From NCBI GenBank assembly GCA_034437795.1, contig DAOTTI010000023.1:1-32694 (forward strand): 32,694 nt of DNA, in the 5' to 3' direction. This document shows, piece after piece, positions 1 through 7,200 of this stretch. Position numbers and translations under genes: made by a program. How positions within the stretch are numbered: the first letter of the stretch is position 1; every line of letters begins with the position of its first letter. The DNA is from DAOTTI01 sp034437795. GTDB lineage: Bacteria > Chloroflexota > UBA11872 > UBA12225. The notes under the pieces are model-generated. The model made no database searches and was not told where the DNA came from. It saw nothing but the letters and a program-made list of their open reading frames with translations.

Positions 1-522
1 CACCTCAAAACGCTCGACGCCGGCTCCTGGTTCGCGCCGGCCTTCGCCGGCGAGCGCATTCCCACCCTGGACGAGGTGCTAGAGGCCTGCGCCGGCCGCG
101 CCCGCGCGTTCGTGGAGCTGAAGGCCGGCGGCGGGGCGGCGCTGGTCGAGGCTGCCCTGGCGGCGCTGGGGCGCACGCCGGCTGAGGCGGCCATCATCTC
201 CTTCGACCCCGAGATCGTGCGCCGGGTGGCCGCGCAGGCGCCCGACGTACCGCTGGGCCTGCTCGTCTCACGCCAGCGGGCCGTTGCCCGGGGTGCCGCC
301 GGCATGGCGGCGGACGCGCGGGCGCTGGGCGCGGGGTTCCTGGCACCGCACTACGCCAGCGCGTCGCGCCACGTCATTGAGGCGGCGCACGAAGCCGGCC
401 TGCCCGTGAGCGTCTGGACAGTCGATGACGTGCCCACGATGCGGGCGCTGGCTGCCGCCGGGGTGGATGCGCTGACCACGAACCGGCCGGACGTGGCGCT
501 GTCCTGCCTGGACGCGTGCTAG
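1..522 (+). CDS. Glycerophosphodiester phosphodiesterase family protein (3' part, 5' truncated by window edge)
   Basis: Frame 1 is open from the first base, so this is the C-terminal 173 residues of a longer gene whose start lies outside. The fragment begins with LKTLDAGSWF, the block that follows the catalytic HD/E site in GDPD enzymes, and ends with WTVDD...GVDALTTNRPD, the typical last strand and helix of the TIM barrel. The family hydrolyses glycerophosphodiesters to glycerol-3-phosphate and an alcohol; the substrate cannot be told from this part. An internal GTG at 76 is in frame but would cut the barrel, so it is not the start. The ~100 bp after the stop carry only a possible leader ORF before the next gene. 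Confidence 0.9.
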   Translation, partial: HLKTLDAGSWFAPAFAGERIPTLDEVLEACAGRARAFVELKAGGGAALVEAALAALGRTPAEAAIISFDPEIVRRVAAQAPDVPLGLLVSRQRAVARGAAGMAADARALGAGFLAPHYASASRHVIEAAHEAGLPVSVWTVDDVPTMRALAAAGVDALTTNRPDVALSCLDAC

Positions 523-608
523 AATGCCGGCCGGCCCTCATCCTGCTCTCTGCCCGCGCGCATCGTCGCGCCGGCGGCGGATTCCCCATCCGGCTGGGGA
601 GCGCCTGG

Positions 609-708
609 CTATTCACGAGGAGAGTGCGATGAGGGGCGCAAGTTCTGCGCGGCGCGGCGCCGGTGCGGGCCGCGGGTCCGCGCTATTCAGGAGAAGAGCG
701 CTATGAGG
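609..708 (+). repeat. Duplicated ribosome-site/start segment (26-bp direct repeat)
   Basis: Positions 609-634 and 683-708 are near-identical: each begins CTATTCA, carries a GAGGAG- or GGAGAA-type Shine-Dalgarno core, then 4-5 bases, then ATGAGG. The second copy is the initiation region of the FAH-family gene. The first therefore looks like a duplicated initiation site. Confidence 0.7.
629..706 (+). CDS. Possible 25-residue leader peptide upstream of the FAH-family gene
   Basis: An ATG at 629 follows a good GAGGAG at 4-5 nt. It opens a 25-codon arginine/alanine/glycine-rich frame (MRGASSARRG...FRRRAL) whose TGA overlaps the ATG of the next gene as ATGA (703-706). This geometry allows translational coupling. 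It may equally be a chance by-product of the duplicated start segment, and the composition shows no recognisable protein. It is a candidate only. Confidence 0.3.
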   Translation: MRGASSARRGAGAGRGSALFRRRAL

Positions 709-1458
709 ATTGCACGCGTTGAAGTGCGGGGCGCGCCCGTGTGGGCCATCGTGGAAGGCGAGGTGGTCTACCGGCTGGAGGGCAGCCCATTCGAGGAGCC
801 ACGCCAGGGCGAGCGGCTGGGCGACCTGGGATCGCTGAAGCTCCTGGCGCCATGCGAGCCGACCAAGATCGTCTGCATCGGGCTCAACTACCGTGCCCAC
901 GCCGCCGAGAGCGGCCAGGAGGTGCCCAAAGAGCCCTTGATGTTCTTCAAGCCGCCGACGTCGGTCATCGGTCCGGGCGAGAACGTCATCTGGGCCCCCG
1001 GCTCGGAGCGGATCGACTACGAGGCGGAGCTGGCGGTAGTGTTCAAGAAGCGGGCGAAGCACGTCCCGCCCGGCGCGTACCGCGAGTACGTCCTGGGCTA
1101 CACCTGCGGCAACGACATCTCGGCGCGCGACTTTCAGCGCGGCGACGGCCAGTGGTCGCGGGCCAAGGGCTCGGACACCTTCTGCCCGCTGGGCCCGTGG
1201 ATCGAGACGGACGTCGATCCGGGCAACCTGCGCATTACTGGCAAGCTGAACGGCGTGGTGAAGCAGGACAGCAGCACGGCCGACCTGGCCTTTAATGTGG
1301 ACCGCCTCATCACGCACATGACGAAATACTTCACCATGCTGCCGGGCGACGTGATCCTCACCGGCACGCCGGCGGGGATCGGCCCGATGAACCCCGGCGA
1401 CGAGTACGAGGTCATCATCGAGGGGATCGGCTCGCTCAAGAACCGGATCGTCAAGTAG
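703..1458 (+). CDS. Fumarylacetoacetate hydrolase (FAH) family protein
   Basis: The 251-residue protein is full length for the single-domain FAH group (2-hydroxyhepta-2,4-diene-1,7-dioate isomerase, acylpyruvate hydrolase or oxaloacetate decarboxylase types). An N-terminal ~55-residue cap precedes the catalytic fold: KIVCIGLNYRAHAAE (55-69), metal ligands in YEAEL (E107, E109) and NDIS (D138), then WSRAKGSDTFCPLGP (151-165) and LTGTPAGIG (219-227). These enzymes bind Mg2+ or Mn2+ and cleave or isomerise beta-keto-acid-like substrates. The exact reaction cannot be fixed from sequence. Start ATG 703 has AGGAG about 9 nt upstream and follows a possible leader ORF. A sugar-acid kinase lies 150 bp downstream on the same strand, so a sugar-acid or aromatic catabolic context is possible. 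Confidence 0.92.
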   Translation: MRIARVEVRGAPVWAIVEGEVVYRLEGSPFEEPRQGERLGDLGSLKLLAPCEPTKIVCIGLNYRAHAAESGQEVPKEPLMFFKPPTSVIGPGENVIWAPGSERIDYEAELAVVFKKRAKHVPPGAYREYVLGYTCGNDISARDFQRGDGQWSRAKGSDTFCPLGPWIETDVDPGNLRITGKLNGVVKQDSSTADLAFNVDRLITHMTKYFTMLPGDVILTGTPAGIGPMNPGDEYEVIIEGIGSLKNRIVK

Positions 1459-1501
1459 GCTCCACGCCACCGCCTGTCCGTTCCTGCCGGCGGCGGGAGT
1501 G

Positions 1502-1536
1502 GCGAGTAGCGAGGAGCGAGGAGCGAGTAGCGACGA
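1502..1536. repeat. Heptamer tandem array, GCGAGTA type (5 units)
   Basis: Five consecutive 7-bp units, GCGAGTA, GCGAGGA, GCGAGGA, GCGAGTA and GCGACGA, lie in the gap between the FAH-family gene and the kinase. The same motif in the same 7-bp rhythm returns at about 6622-6660. The array is outside coding sequence. Confidence 0.85.
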
Positions 1537-1609
1537 GTGAGGTCTCCCGCTCGCCCGCGGGCTGCCACCGGCAGCGGGACGACCCACAGGGAGGGCGAGC
1601 TCACCGGCC

Positions 1610-2836
1610 GTGACAGACTCCAGGCGAGGCCGTGGCGGGAGCAAGGGTGAGCATGGCGAACGCGCGACGAGCCGCGCAGCCGGCGCCACGGTCCGCTACG
1701 CGCTGATTGCCGACGACCTGACTGGCGCGCTCGACGCGGGGGCAGGGTTCGTGCGCGCCGGCCTGCGTTCGATCCTGCCGTATTCGGGGCTCCCCGCGGA
1801 CGCCCCTGAGGCCGACGTGCTGCTGATTGACACGCACACGCGCGACGGCACCGAGGACGCGGCCAGACGCACAGCGCGGCAGGCGGCGGAGCGCCTGCAC
1901 GCGGCGGGGATCGCGCGGGTGTACAAGAAGATTGACAGCGTGCTCCGCGGGTTCCCGGGCGCGGAGCTCGCCGCAGTGCTGGACGTCTACGGCGGGCGGG
2001 CGCTGGTGGCGCCGGCGTTTCCGGCGCAGGGCCGCACGACGGCCGGCGGCGTGCAGCTGGTGCATGGCCGGCCGGCGGGCCCCTATCAAGGTGACGTGCG
2101 CGCCGCCCTGGGGCCGGCGGCGGACCGGTGCGACGTCTTCGACGCCCAGACGGATGAGGACCTGGAGCGCATCGCTCGCCTGGGCGCGGCGCGCCCAGAG
2201 TATCGGGTCTGGTGCGGCACGGCAGGTCTGGCCAGGCACGTCGCGTCGGCGCTGGCGCTGGTGCCTCGCCCCGGCTCACGGCCCCCCGCGCTCCCGCCCT
2301 CCCTGGCCGTGATCGCTATTGCGGGGAGCGTCCACCCCGCGACGCTGGCGCAGATCCGGGCCGCGCTCGATGCCGGCTGGGCGCACGTGCCGCTTGCTGC
2401 GTGTGAGCCGGACACGGGGACGAGCGCGGAGACGAGTGAGGGGAGCCTGCGCCAGCGCCTCGGGCAGGCGCTGGCCCACAGCCGGCGCGTGCTGCTCTCG
2501 TTCGCGCCGCTTGCCGGCGGGCGGGAGCAAGTGGGCGGGGCCACCGGCAGCGGCTTCGACGTGGCGGCGGCGGCCGGCGCGCTGGGGCGGGCGGCGCGCG
2601 CCATCCCATTGGACTCGCGGCCGGCGCTGATCCTGACGGGCGGGGAGACAGCCTGGTGGGTCTGCCGCGCTCTAGGCACCCGCACGATCGAGGTGCTGGC
2701 GGAGGCCTTATCCGGCATCCCGGCGGGTGTGCTCACGCTGGCGGAGGGACAGGTCGCCGTCGCCACCAAGTCCGGGGGCTTTGGTGCGCCGGATGCGCTC
2801 CTGACGGTAGCGGAGTTTCTGCTGCGGGGCGGCTAG
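1610..2836 (+). CDS. Four-carbon acid sugar kinase family protein (DUF1537, OtnK/DtnK-like)
   Basis: The product is 408 residues, slightly short of the ~420-440 usual for the family. N-domain motif ALIADDLTGALDAG (31-44) carries the Asp pair that binds the sugar acid; YKKIDSVLRG (105-114) and APAFPAQGRTTAGG (134-147) follow. The C-terminal nucleotide domain shows ILTGGETA (341-348) and TKSGGFG (386-392). Characterised members phosphorylate 3-oxo-tetronate, D-threonate or D-erythronate with ATP. The only in-frame start is GTG 1610, after a GGGAGGGCGAG tract, and it adds about 28 basic residues before the conserved ADD block; this tail is unusual. The usual partner genes (class II aldolase, hydroxypyruvate isomerase, dehydrogenase) are not present in the window. 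Substrate is unassigned. Confidence 0.88.
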   Translation: MTDSRRGRGGSKGEHGERATSRAAGATVRYALIADDLTGALDAGAGFVRAGLRSILPYSGLPADAPEADVLLIDTHTRDGTEDAARRTARQAAERLHAAGIARVYKKIDSVLRGFPGAELAAVLDVYGGRALVAPAFPAQGRTTAGGVQLVHGRPAGPYQGDVRAALGPAADRCDVFDAQTDEDLERIARLGAARPEYRVWCGTAGLARHVASALALVPRPGSRPPALPPSLAVIAIAGSVHPATLAQIRAALDAGWAHVPLAACEPDTGTSAETSEGSLRQRLGQALAHSRRVLLSFAPLAGGREQVGGATGSGFDVAAAAGALGRAARAIPLDSRPALILTGGETAWWVCRALGTRTIEVLAEALSGIPAGVLTLAEGQVAVATKSGGFGAPDALLTVAEFLLRGG

Positions 2837-2845
2837 CGGACGCAC

Positions 2846-2901
2846 GTTCAAGGCCCAGAGTTCAAGGTTCAAGGTTCGAAGCTCAAAGTTTGAGGTGCAA
2901 G
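2846..2901. repeat. Heptamer tandem array, GTTCAAG type (8 units)
   Basis: Eight head-to-tail 7-bp units: GTTCAAG, GCCCAGA, GTTCAAG, GTTCAAG, GTTCGAA, GCTCAAA, GTTTGAG and GTGCAAG. The array starts 10 bp after the kinase stop. A second array of the same motif lies at 24850-24891. It is clearly less GC-rich than the surrounding sequence. Confidence 0.9.
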
Positions 2902-2959
2902 GCGTAGGGGCAGGGAGCTCTGGGGCCGGCCTGGCATTGGGATTGGCACGGGCGGGTCC

Positions 2960-3090
2960 GGTATCTCCTGCCAGGGTGAGGGCTCCACCTGCTGGTTCCC
3001 TCCCCCACAGGGACAGGGTTAGGGTGAGGGCTCGGCCCAAAGTTCCCTCTCCCAACGGGAGAGGGTGAGGGTGAGAGTTCCGCGGGAGAA
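2960..3090. repeat. Dispersed palindromic repeats (CCCTCTCCC/GGGAGAGGG family)
   Basis: The gap between the convergent kinase and ccdA genes contains degenerate copies of a family built on 'CCCTCTCCC, short loop, GGGAGAGGG, TGAGGG'. The best hairpin is 3045-3065 (9-bp stem, AAC loop). It may also serve as a bidirectional terminator, since the flanking genes converge, but there is no T-run. Confidence 0.75.
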
Positions 3091-3099
3091 GGCTCAAGG

Positions 3100-3822
3100 C
3101 TACACGCCGGTGTAGCCGAGCCGGTAGGCGTAGGAGGCGATCCAGGCCATCCCGTTAAAGGCCACCACCAGGCCCATGGCCACCAGCAGCGCGCCACCGG
3201 CGATCTCCACGGCGCGGGCGTGGCGGTTCAGGCGCCGGATGGCGTACGTGGCGCCCTCCAGGGCGTAGCCGGTCACGAGGAAGGGCACGCCGAGCCCGAG
3301 CGAATAGGCCGCCAGCAGCAGGGTAGCCTGAGGGACGGTGGCCTGCGTCAGGCCCAGGGTCAGGATGGCGCCCAGGATGGGCCCGATACAGGGGGTCCAG
3401 CCGGCGGCGAAGATCACCCCGATGGCAAAGGAGGCCAGCAGGCCCAGGCGGGGGCTGGGCCGCGCCTGCAGGCGGGTGTCGCGGTAGAGGGCCGGGATGC
3501 GCAGCAGGCCGGCCATGTGCAGGCCCATCACCGCCAGCAGGGCACCGGCGCCCAGGCGAAAGGGCAGGCTCTTGACGACGTCCTGAAAGAGATAGCCGAT
3601 CAGCCCCACGGAGGCGCCCAGGGCGACGAAGACCACAGTGAAGCCCAGGACAAAGGCGGCGGCGTGGGAGAGGGTGCGCGTGCGCGAGGCGCCATCCTTG
3701 TCCAGCGCCCGGCCGGCCAGGTGGCCGACGTAGGCCGGCACCAAGGGCAGGACGCACGGCGAGGCGAAGGACAGGACGCCGGCGCCAAAGGCGACGATGA
3801 GCGAGAGCTGTTCCGGGTTCAT
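3100..3822 (-). CDS. ccdA: CcdA-type cytochrome c biogenesis / thiol-disulfide transmembrane protein
   Basis: The 240-residue hydrophobic protein has about six membrane segments. The two redox cysteines of the CcdA/DsbD-beta family are both in place: SFASPCVLPLVPAYVGH (C23) in TM1 and AAGWTPCIGPILGA (C145) in TM4. CcdA passes electrons from cytoplasmic thioredoxin across the membrane to outward-facing thioredoxin-like proteins for cytochrome c maturation or disulfide repair. Its ATG overlaps the TGA of the upstream TlpA-like gene (3819-3822, ATGA), so the pair is translationally coupled, and TlpA is the obvious redox partner. No cytochrome c assembly genes are present in the window. Confidence 0.93.
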   Translation of the reverse strand: MNPEQLSLIVAFGAGVLSFASPCVLPLVPAYVGHLAGRALDKDGASRTRTLSHAAAFVLGFTVVFVALGASVGLIGYLFQDVVKSLPFRLGAGALLAVMGLHMAGLLRIPALYRDTRLQARPSPRLGLLASFAIGVIFAAGWTPCIGPILGAILTLGLTQATVPQATLLLAAYSLGLGVPFLVTGYALEGATYAIRRLNRHARAVEIAGGALLVAMGLVVAFNGMAWIASYAYRLGYTGV

Positions 3823-4475
3823 CGCGCTTCCGGCAAGACGACCCGCAGGGAGTCGAGCATCATCTGGCGGCTCATGACCCGCGGCTGGACGACGCGGATC
3901 ACCCCGTCCCGATCGATGAAGAAGCTGGCCGGCACGCCGAGCAGCTTGTACTTCATCGCCACCTCCTGCTTCTGGTCCAGCGCCACAGGGAACGTGTACG
4001 GGCCAACGGAAGGGTGTCCTTCCTTCAGGTACTCCGGCACGTGCCTGGCGCTCGACACGTCATCGATGCTCACCGCGAGCACGACCAGCCCCTGATCCTT
4101 GTTGTCGCGGTACAGGCGCTCCAGCTCAGGCATCTCGTCGCGGCAGGGGGCGCACCATGTGGCCCAGAAGTTGAGGAGCACGACCTGGCCGCGGAACTGT
4201 CTCAGGGTGATGGTCTGGCCGGAGGGGTCCTTGAGCGTGAAGGGGGGCGCCTCGTGCCCCGGGAGGGGACCGACGCCCCGCGCGTCGCCGCTGACGCTGA
4301 TGGCGCCGAGCAGGCCCGGCCCAGCCAGCGGTCGCGTGCCGAGGAACCACGCCAGCGGCGCCAGGATCGCCAGGACGATGGCGCCGGCGACGAGGCGGCG
4401 GTGGCCGGCGAGCCACCCGCCCTGTGCGCGGGGACGCGCCTCCGATGCGACTTGAACAGCCTGGTCAGCTTGCAT
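3819..4475 (-). CDS. Membrane-anchored TlpA/ResA-like thioredoxin
   Basis: With the ATG at 4475 the protein has 218 residues: a cytoplasmic tail, one membrane anchor (about 28-46), then an AhpC/TSA-type thioredoxin fold with the redox site FWATWCAPCRDEMPELE (C108 and C111). ResA/TlpA proteins reduce apocytochrome c or other exported thiols and are recharged by CcdA, which follows with an ATGA overlap. The frame stays open upstream to a TTG at 4577, but those residues look unlike the family and precede the natural basic-then-hydrophobic N-terminus. No convincing Shine-Dalgarno precedes 4475, so the start is only moderately certain. Residues SIDDVSS and GVPASFFIDRDG are the usual later thioredoxin-fold blocks. 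Confidence 0.9.
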   Translation of the reverse strand: MQADQAVQVASEARPRAQGGWLAGHRRLVAGAIVLAILAPLAWFLGTRPLAGPGLLGAISVSGDARGVGPLPGHEAPPFTLKDPSGQTITLRQFRGQVVLLNFWATWCAPCRDEMPELERLYRDNKDQGLVVLAVSIDDVSSARHVPEYLKEGHPSVGPYTFPVALDQKQEVAMKYKLLGVPASFFIDRDGVIRVVQPRVMSRQMMLDSLRVVLPEAR

Positions 4476-4594
4476 ACCACGTGCTAAGGCGTACTCAGGC
4501 GCCGCGCGGTCCGGCGCCAAGGATGGCGTCTCACCGAAGTATACGGGCGACGCTCCAGCGAGGATGGCCGGGCGCAACCAGTGTTCCTGGACGG

Positions 4595-4740
4595 TGGAGC
4601 CCTCACCCTAGCCCTGTCCCAGATGAGCCCTCACCCTGGCCTTTTCCCATAGGGAGAGGGAGTTTTGTCCGTCGTTCATTCTCCGACGGGTGACCCCTGG
4701 CCCTTCCCCGTAGGGAGAGGGAACTGAATGGCGCAATGTC
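4595..4740. repeat. Dispersed palindromic repeat cluster
   Basis: The 277-bp gap between the metallophosphoesterase and TlpA genes holds three imperfect copies of the family (CCCTCACCCTGGCC..., CCCATAGGGAGAGGGA, CCCCGTAGGGAGAGGGA). No ORF of coding character was seen. Confidence 0.7.
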
Positions 4741-4752
4741 CGGAACGGCGGG

Positions 4753-5466
4753 CTATGTCCGGTGGGGCACGCCGGCCGGGTCGAGGGAGCCGAACTCAGC
4801 ACGCAGGGTGCGGAGGTCGAGGGTAGCGCACCGGTTCAGCATGGCCGCGCCGACCTTGATCACCTTGGTGGCGCCAAGGTAGCCCACGCCTTCCTGGTGG
4901 TGGATGTGGCCGCAGATGTGAGCCCGCGGAGCCAGGGCGTACGTCCCGCGTCGGGCGCCTGGCCCTGCCTGCGTCCCCCACTCGGTTTGGCTGGCTGATG
5001 TCTGCCGGGCGGCCCCAGCGGTATCCGCGCCGTACCTCAGGCGAGGAGGGGGAACGTGAGTGAGCAAGATCGCGCCGCTCGGATCGAGCGCGGCCTGCTC
5101 CCCGTCCGCCAGCTCCAGGTCGTGCGGAGCCATGCCGTCGCCTCCGAAGCCGACGAAGCGGATGCCGAACAGCTCCCGCTCGCGCCGGTGGATCGTGACG
5201 CCGCGGCGGCGAAATACCTCTACCGCCGCCGCGGGATCATTGTTGCCATGTACCAGCAGGAGCGGCAGGCCGTGGCGCTCGACGGTGGCGATGAAGGCGT
5301 CGGCGTAGGCCTCGTGGCCAGGGATGGTAATGTCGCCGGCTGCGAGCACCAGGGCCAAGTCGCCGGCCCGCGCGGCCAGGAAGCGGTCCAGGCGACGTAG
5401 GGCGGTGAGGCTGCTGTGCAGGTCGGCCAGGCAGAGGGCCAGCAGCGGCCGGTCGCCGCCAGGCAC
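4753..5466 (-). CDS. Small metallophosphoesterase (calcineurin-like fold)
   Basis: From the GTG at 5466 the protein has 237 residues. The metal-binding signatures appear in order: CLADLHSS (D15, H17), AAGDIT, LVHGNND (Asn/Asp in place of the usual GNHD/E), LLTHVPPP and HICGHIHHQEGVG. It is therefore probably an active dinuclear-metal phosphatase or phosphodiesterase, close in size to YfcE/MJ0936-type enzymes. Substrate is unknown. The frame extends upstream through the end of infA, but that part is only the reverse reading of the duplicated infA tail, so the GTG just after it is preferred. No clear Shine-Dalgarno is visible. It lies just downstream of infA on the same strand and may be cotranscribed. 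Confidence 0.85.
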   Translation of the reverse strand: MPGGDRPLLALCLADLHSSLTALRRLDRFLAARAGDLALVLAAGDITIPGHEAYADAFIATVERHGLPLLLVHGNNDPAAAVEVFRRRGVTIHRRERELFGIRFVGFGGDGMAPHDLELADGEQAALDPSGAILLTHVPPPRLRYGADTAGAARQTSASQTEWGTQAGPGARRGTYALAPRAHICGHIHHQEGVGYLGATKVIKVGAAMLNRCATLDLRTLRAEFGSLDPAGVPHRT

Positions 5467-5487
5467 TGGCGGGGGCGGGCGTGGACA

Positions 5488-5564
5488 GCTCAGGTGCGAT
5501 GTTTCCAGATGGTGCAGCCCCGCGTCAGGCTCAGGTGCGATGCTTCCAGATGATGCGGCCCCGC
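5488..5564. repeat. Tandem duplication of the 3' end of infA (36-bp units, 41-bp period)
   Basis: Units 5488-5523 and 5529-5564 match at all but three positions, and the three differences are all transitions. The right unit encodes the last IF-1 residues (GRIIWKHRT) and its TGA. The left unit, just downstream on the minus strand, would encode GCTIWKHRT followed by TGA in its own frame. The 41-bp period is not a multiple of three. Confidence 0.9.
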
Positions 5565-5776
5565 TTGAGGTCGTACGGCGAGAGCTCCACATCCACACGG
5601 TCGCCTAGGCCCACACGGATGTAGTTCTTCCGCATCTTCCCGCCCAGGTGGGCCAGCACCTCATGGCCGCCGTCGAGCTCCACGGTAAAGAAGGCATTGG
5701 GCAGGGTGTCCTTCACCACGCCCTGCAGGATGATCTTCTCCTCGCCTTTCGGCTTGCGTTCTCTCTGTTCGACCAT
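5531..5776 (-). CDS. infA: Translation initiation factor IF-1
   Basis: The 81-residue S1/OB-fold protein binds the 30S A site during initiation. Family blocks are LPNAFFTVELDGGHEVLAHL, GGKMRKNYIRVGLGDRV and ELSPYDLKRGRI. It is ~9 residues longer than E. coli IF-1 because of a charged N-terminal tail (VEQRERKPKGEEK). Two adjacent ATGs occur (5779, 5776). The GGAGG at 5782-5786 sits 5 nt from the second and only 2 nt from the first, favouring 5776. The ribosome site is embedded in a 9-bp tandem array. It stands apart from the ribosomal-protein operon where infA often lies. Confidence 0.96.
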   Translation of the reverse strand: MVEQRERKPKGEEKIILQGVVKDTLPNAFFTVELDGGHEVLAHLGGKMRKNYIRVGLGDRVDVELSPYDLKRGRIIWKHRT

Positions 5777-5780
5777 CATC

Positions 5781-5825
5781 ACCTCCAGTACGTCCGGCAC
5801 GTCCAGTACGTCCAATGCGTCCGGT
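5781..5825 (-). repeat. 9-bp tandem array carrying the infA Shine-Dalgarno
   Basis: Read on the minus strand, five 9-bp units of the type ACTGGACGT run directly into the infA start. In the last unit, ACTGGAGGT, one C-to-G change creates the GGAGG ribosome site. The array also reads through in frame as LDVLDVPDVLEV upstream of the chosen ATG, but this is not a conserved IF-1 extension. Confidence 0.85.
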
Positions 5826-5973
5826 GCCTTCCGGCCCACCCGATGCCTCGGGAATGTCCCGTGCGGTTGGGCCACGGGAAACGCGGCCAGCGGCTATAGT
5901 TTGCCGGCAGGCCCCCCGCGTAAAGGATACTCCACGGTACGATGACTGGGAGGACGACGGTCGCGGGCAGCCC

Positions 5974-5979
5974 TATAAT
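5974..5979 (+). promoter_or_regulatory. Candidate -10 box (TATAAT) for the WAIDH twin-repeat gene
   Basis: A perfect TATAAT lies in the 301-bp gap between the divergent infA and WAIDH genes, ~100 bp before the ATG at 6078. No convincing -35 is seen 16-18 bp upstream. The rest of this gap (5826-6077) shows nothing else recognisable beyond a TATAGT at 5895-5900. Confidence 0.4.
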
Positions 5980-6077
5980 GGACATAATTGGGAGAAGGAA
6001 TGCGCGTCTCGGTCAGGCCTGTACCGACGCTGGCCAGGCGCACGGCGTGCGGCAGAGCGTCGCTCGGGGAGTAACGG

Positions 6078-6617
6078 ATGCCACAGTACATCGAGATCAC
6101 CGAGGATGAGGCCTGGGCCATCGACCACACCATTCGCCACACCTACACGGATGGCCAGTCCAACGTCGGGAAGACGCTGCTCTTAAAGGTCATGAACATC
6201 ATCCTGGAGTTCGAGGACCGGCGCGGCAAGCCGTTCGCGCCGCAGGTGCTGCCTCTGGCAGTGACGGAGGAGGAGTGCTGGGCGATCGACCACCAGATCC
6301 GCTGCGACCTGACGGTGAACGGCAAGCCGGTGGGGCGGGCCCTGCTCCTGAAGGTCTTTCGGGCGCTGACCGAGTTTGCCAACCAGCGGGACTCGGAGGC
6401 GGGGGTGCAGCAGCTCGGCGCGCTGGCGGACCTGCTCCGCGCGCCGGCCGACGAGGAGTTCTCACATCCGGACGACGATGGGGGCTCCGGCCGGCGGCCC
6501 TCTGGCCCGGGCCAGAACAAGCCCCAGGACCACACTAGCCCGCCGGACGGGGAGCCACCGGACAACCGCCGGCAGCCCGACGATGGGGCCACGGGCCCGC
6601 TGCCGCGGGGGAAGTGA
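6078..6617 (+). CDS. Unknown protein with two WAIDHxIR repeats and a disordered tail
   Basis: The 179-residue soluble protein has no function I recognise. It contains an internal duplication: residues ~7-50 (ITEDEAWAIDHTIR...NVGKTLLLKVMNIILEFEDRRG) and ~62-104 (VTEEECWAIDHQIR...PVGRALLLKVFRALTEFANQRD). The consensus is TE-[DE]-E-x-WAIDHxIR-x(8)-G-x-x-VG-x-x-LLLKV-x(5)-EF. Each unit looks like a helix, a polar loop and a second helix, so two would form a small helical bundle. Residues ~125-179 are Pro/Gly/Asp-rich and likely disordered. Start ATG 6078 follows GGGGAG at a good distance. Conserved His/Asp/Arg in both repeats could form a paired site, but there is no direct evidence. Confidence 0.8.
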   Translation: MPQYIEITEDEAWAIDHTIRHTYTDGQSNVGKTLLLKVMNIILEFEDRRGKPFAPQVLPLAVTEEECWAIDHQIRCDLTVNGKPVGRALLLKVFRALTEFANQRDSEAGVQQLGALADLLRAPADEEFSHPDDDGGSGRRPSGPGQNKPQDHTSPPDGEPPDNRRQPDDGATGPLPRGK

Positions 6618-7200
6618 GCGCGAGAAGCGACTAGCGAGGGCCGAGTAGCGAGCAGCGAGGCCCCTCCCTGCCCGAGGTGAGTGCCCAACGCGGCACGATA
6701 GGGGTGAGAGCGAGGATGCTGCCGGCATGGTGCGGCGAGCCGCAGGAGGAGGTGCGCGCAGAACTTCCGGATGGAGAGGATGGAGGTCACCTCCTTCGGT
6801 CGTGGCCGCGCCGCATCCCTGCCCCACCCGGCCCTGCCGTGCGGCTTGGCTCCGCCGCCCCCGCTCCGACACGGAGCGGGGGACGAAGGCCACGGGGAGA
6901 GACGCTTGCCCACGGCGCTCCTGGCGTTCCCCCGGAGCGGGGACGAGCGGACGCGGAGACGCGGAGGGGGAACCAGGGCCACGGCCGTGCGGCTGGGTCC
7001 AGACGCCCCCGCTCCGACACGGAGCGGGGGGACGAGGGCCACGGCCGAGCGCCATACGGACCTCTGGCGCACGCTCCATGCTCTGGCGCCAAAGTCCCTC
7101 GTAGACGGGCCGGTACCGGCATCGACGAAGGACTACCCTGCAGGGGCATCGGCGAGGAGGTCCGCCCCGGGGCGATGGCGTCCCGCTATACTGCCCTGTT
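6618..7200. repeat. Gene-free gap of heptamer array plus palindromic repeats
   Basis: The 583-bp gap opens with 7-bp units (AAGCGAC, TAGCGAG, GGCCGAG, TAGCGAG, CAGCGAG; about 6624-6658). It then holds two near-identical long-stem palindromes, CCCCCGCTCCG-ACA-CGGAGCGGGGG, at 6858-6882 and 7006-7030 (148 bp apart). Both share flanks: GCCGTGCGGCT on the left and GACGA[AG]GGCCACGG on the right. A degenerate third copy lies between. No frame here has coding character beyond composition. Confidence 0.85.
7187..7192 (+). promoter_or_regulatory. Candidate -10 (TATACT) placing the FHA gene on a leaderless mRNA
   Basis: TATACT ends 9 bases before the ATG at 7201 and no Shine-Dalgarno is present, so transcription would start at or within 2 nt of the start codon. 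No clear -35 is seen. Confidence 0.5.

Noticed and set aside
613..1689. 358-residue minus-strand frame opposite the FAH-family gene
   Set aside because: Arg/Ala/Pro/His-rich with no motif; the plus strand encodes a clear FAH protein over the same bases. It is a high-GC shadow frame.
2846..2901. CRISPR array candidate
   Set aside because: Units are 7 bp with no spacers; no repeat of 24-40 bp with regular unique spacers occurs in the window and no cas gene is present.
3045..3065. Palindromic repeat as intrinsic terminator
   Set aside because: No T-run on either side, and the same hairpin recurs widely, including next to genes in every orientation. A repeat is the better label, though it may still help stop transcription.
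3220..4487. Long plus-strand frames opposite ccdA and the TlpA-like gene
   Set aside because: Gln/Gly/Ala-rich shadows of two well-supported minus-strand genes.
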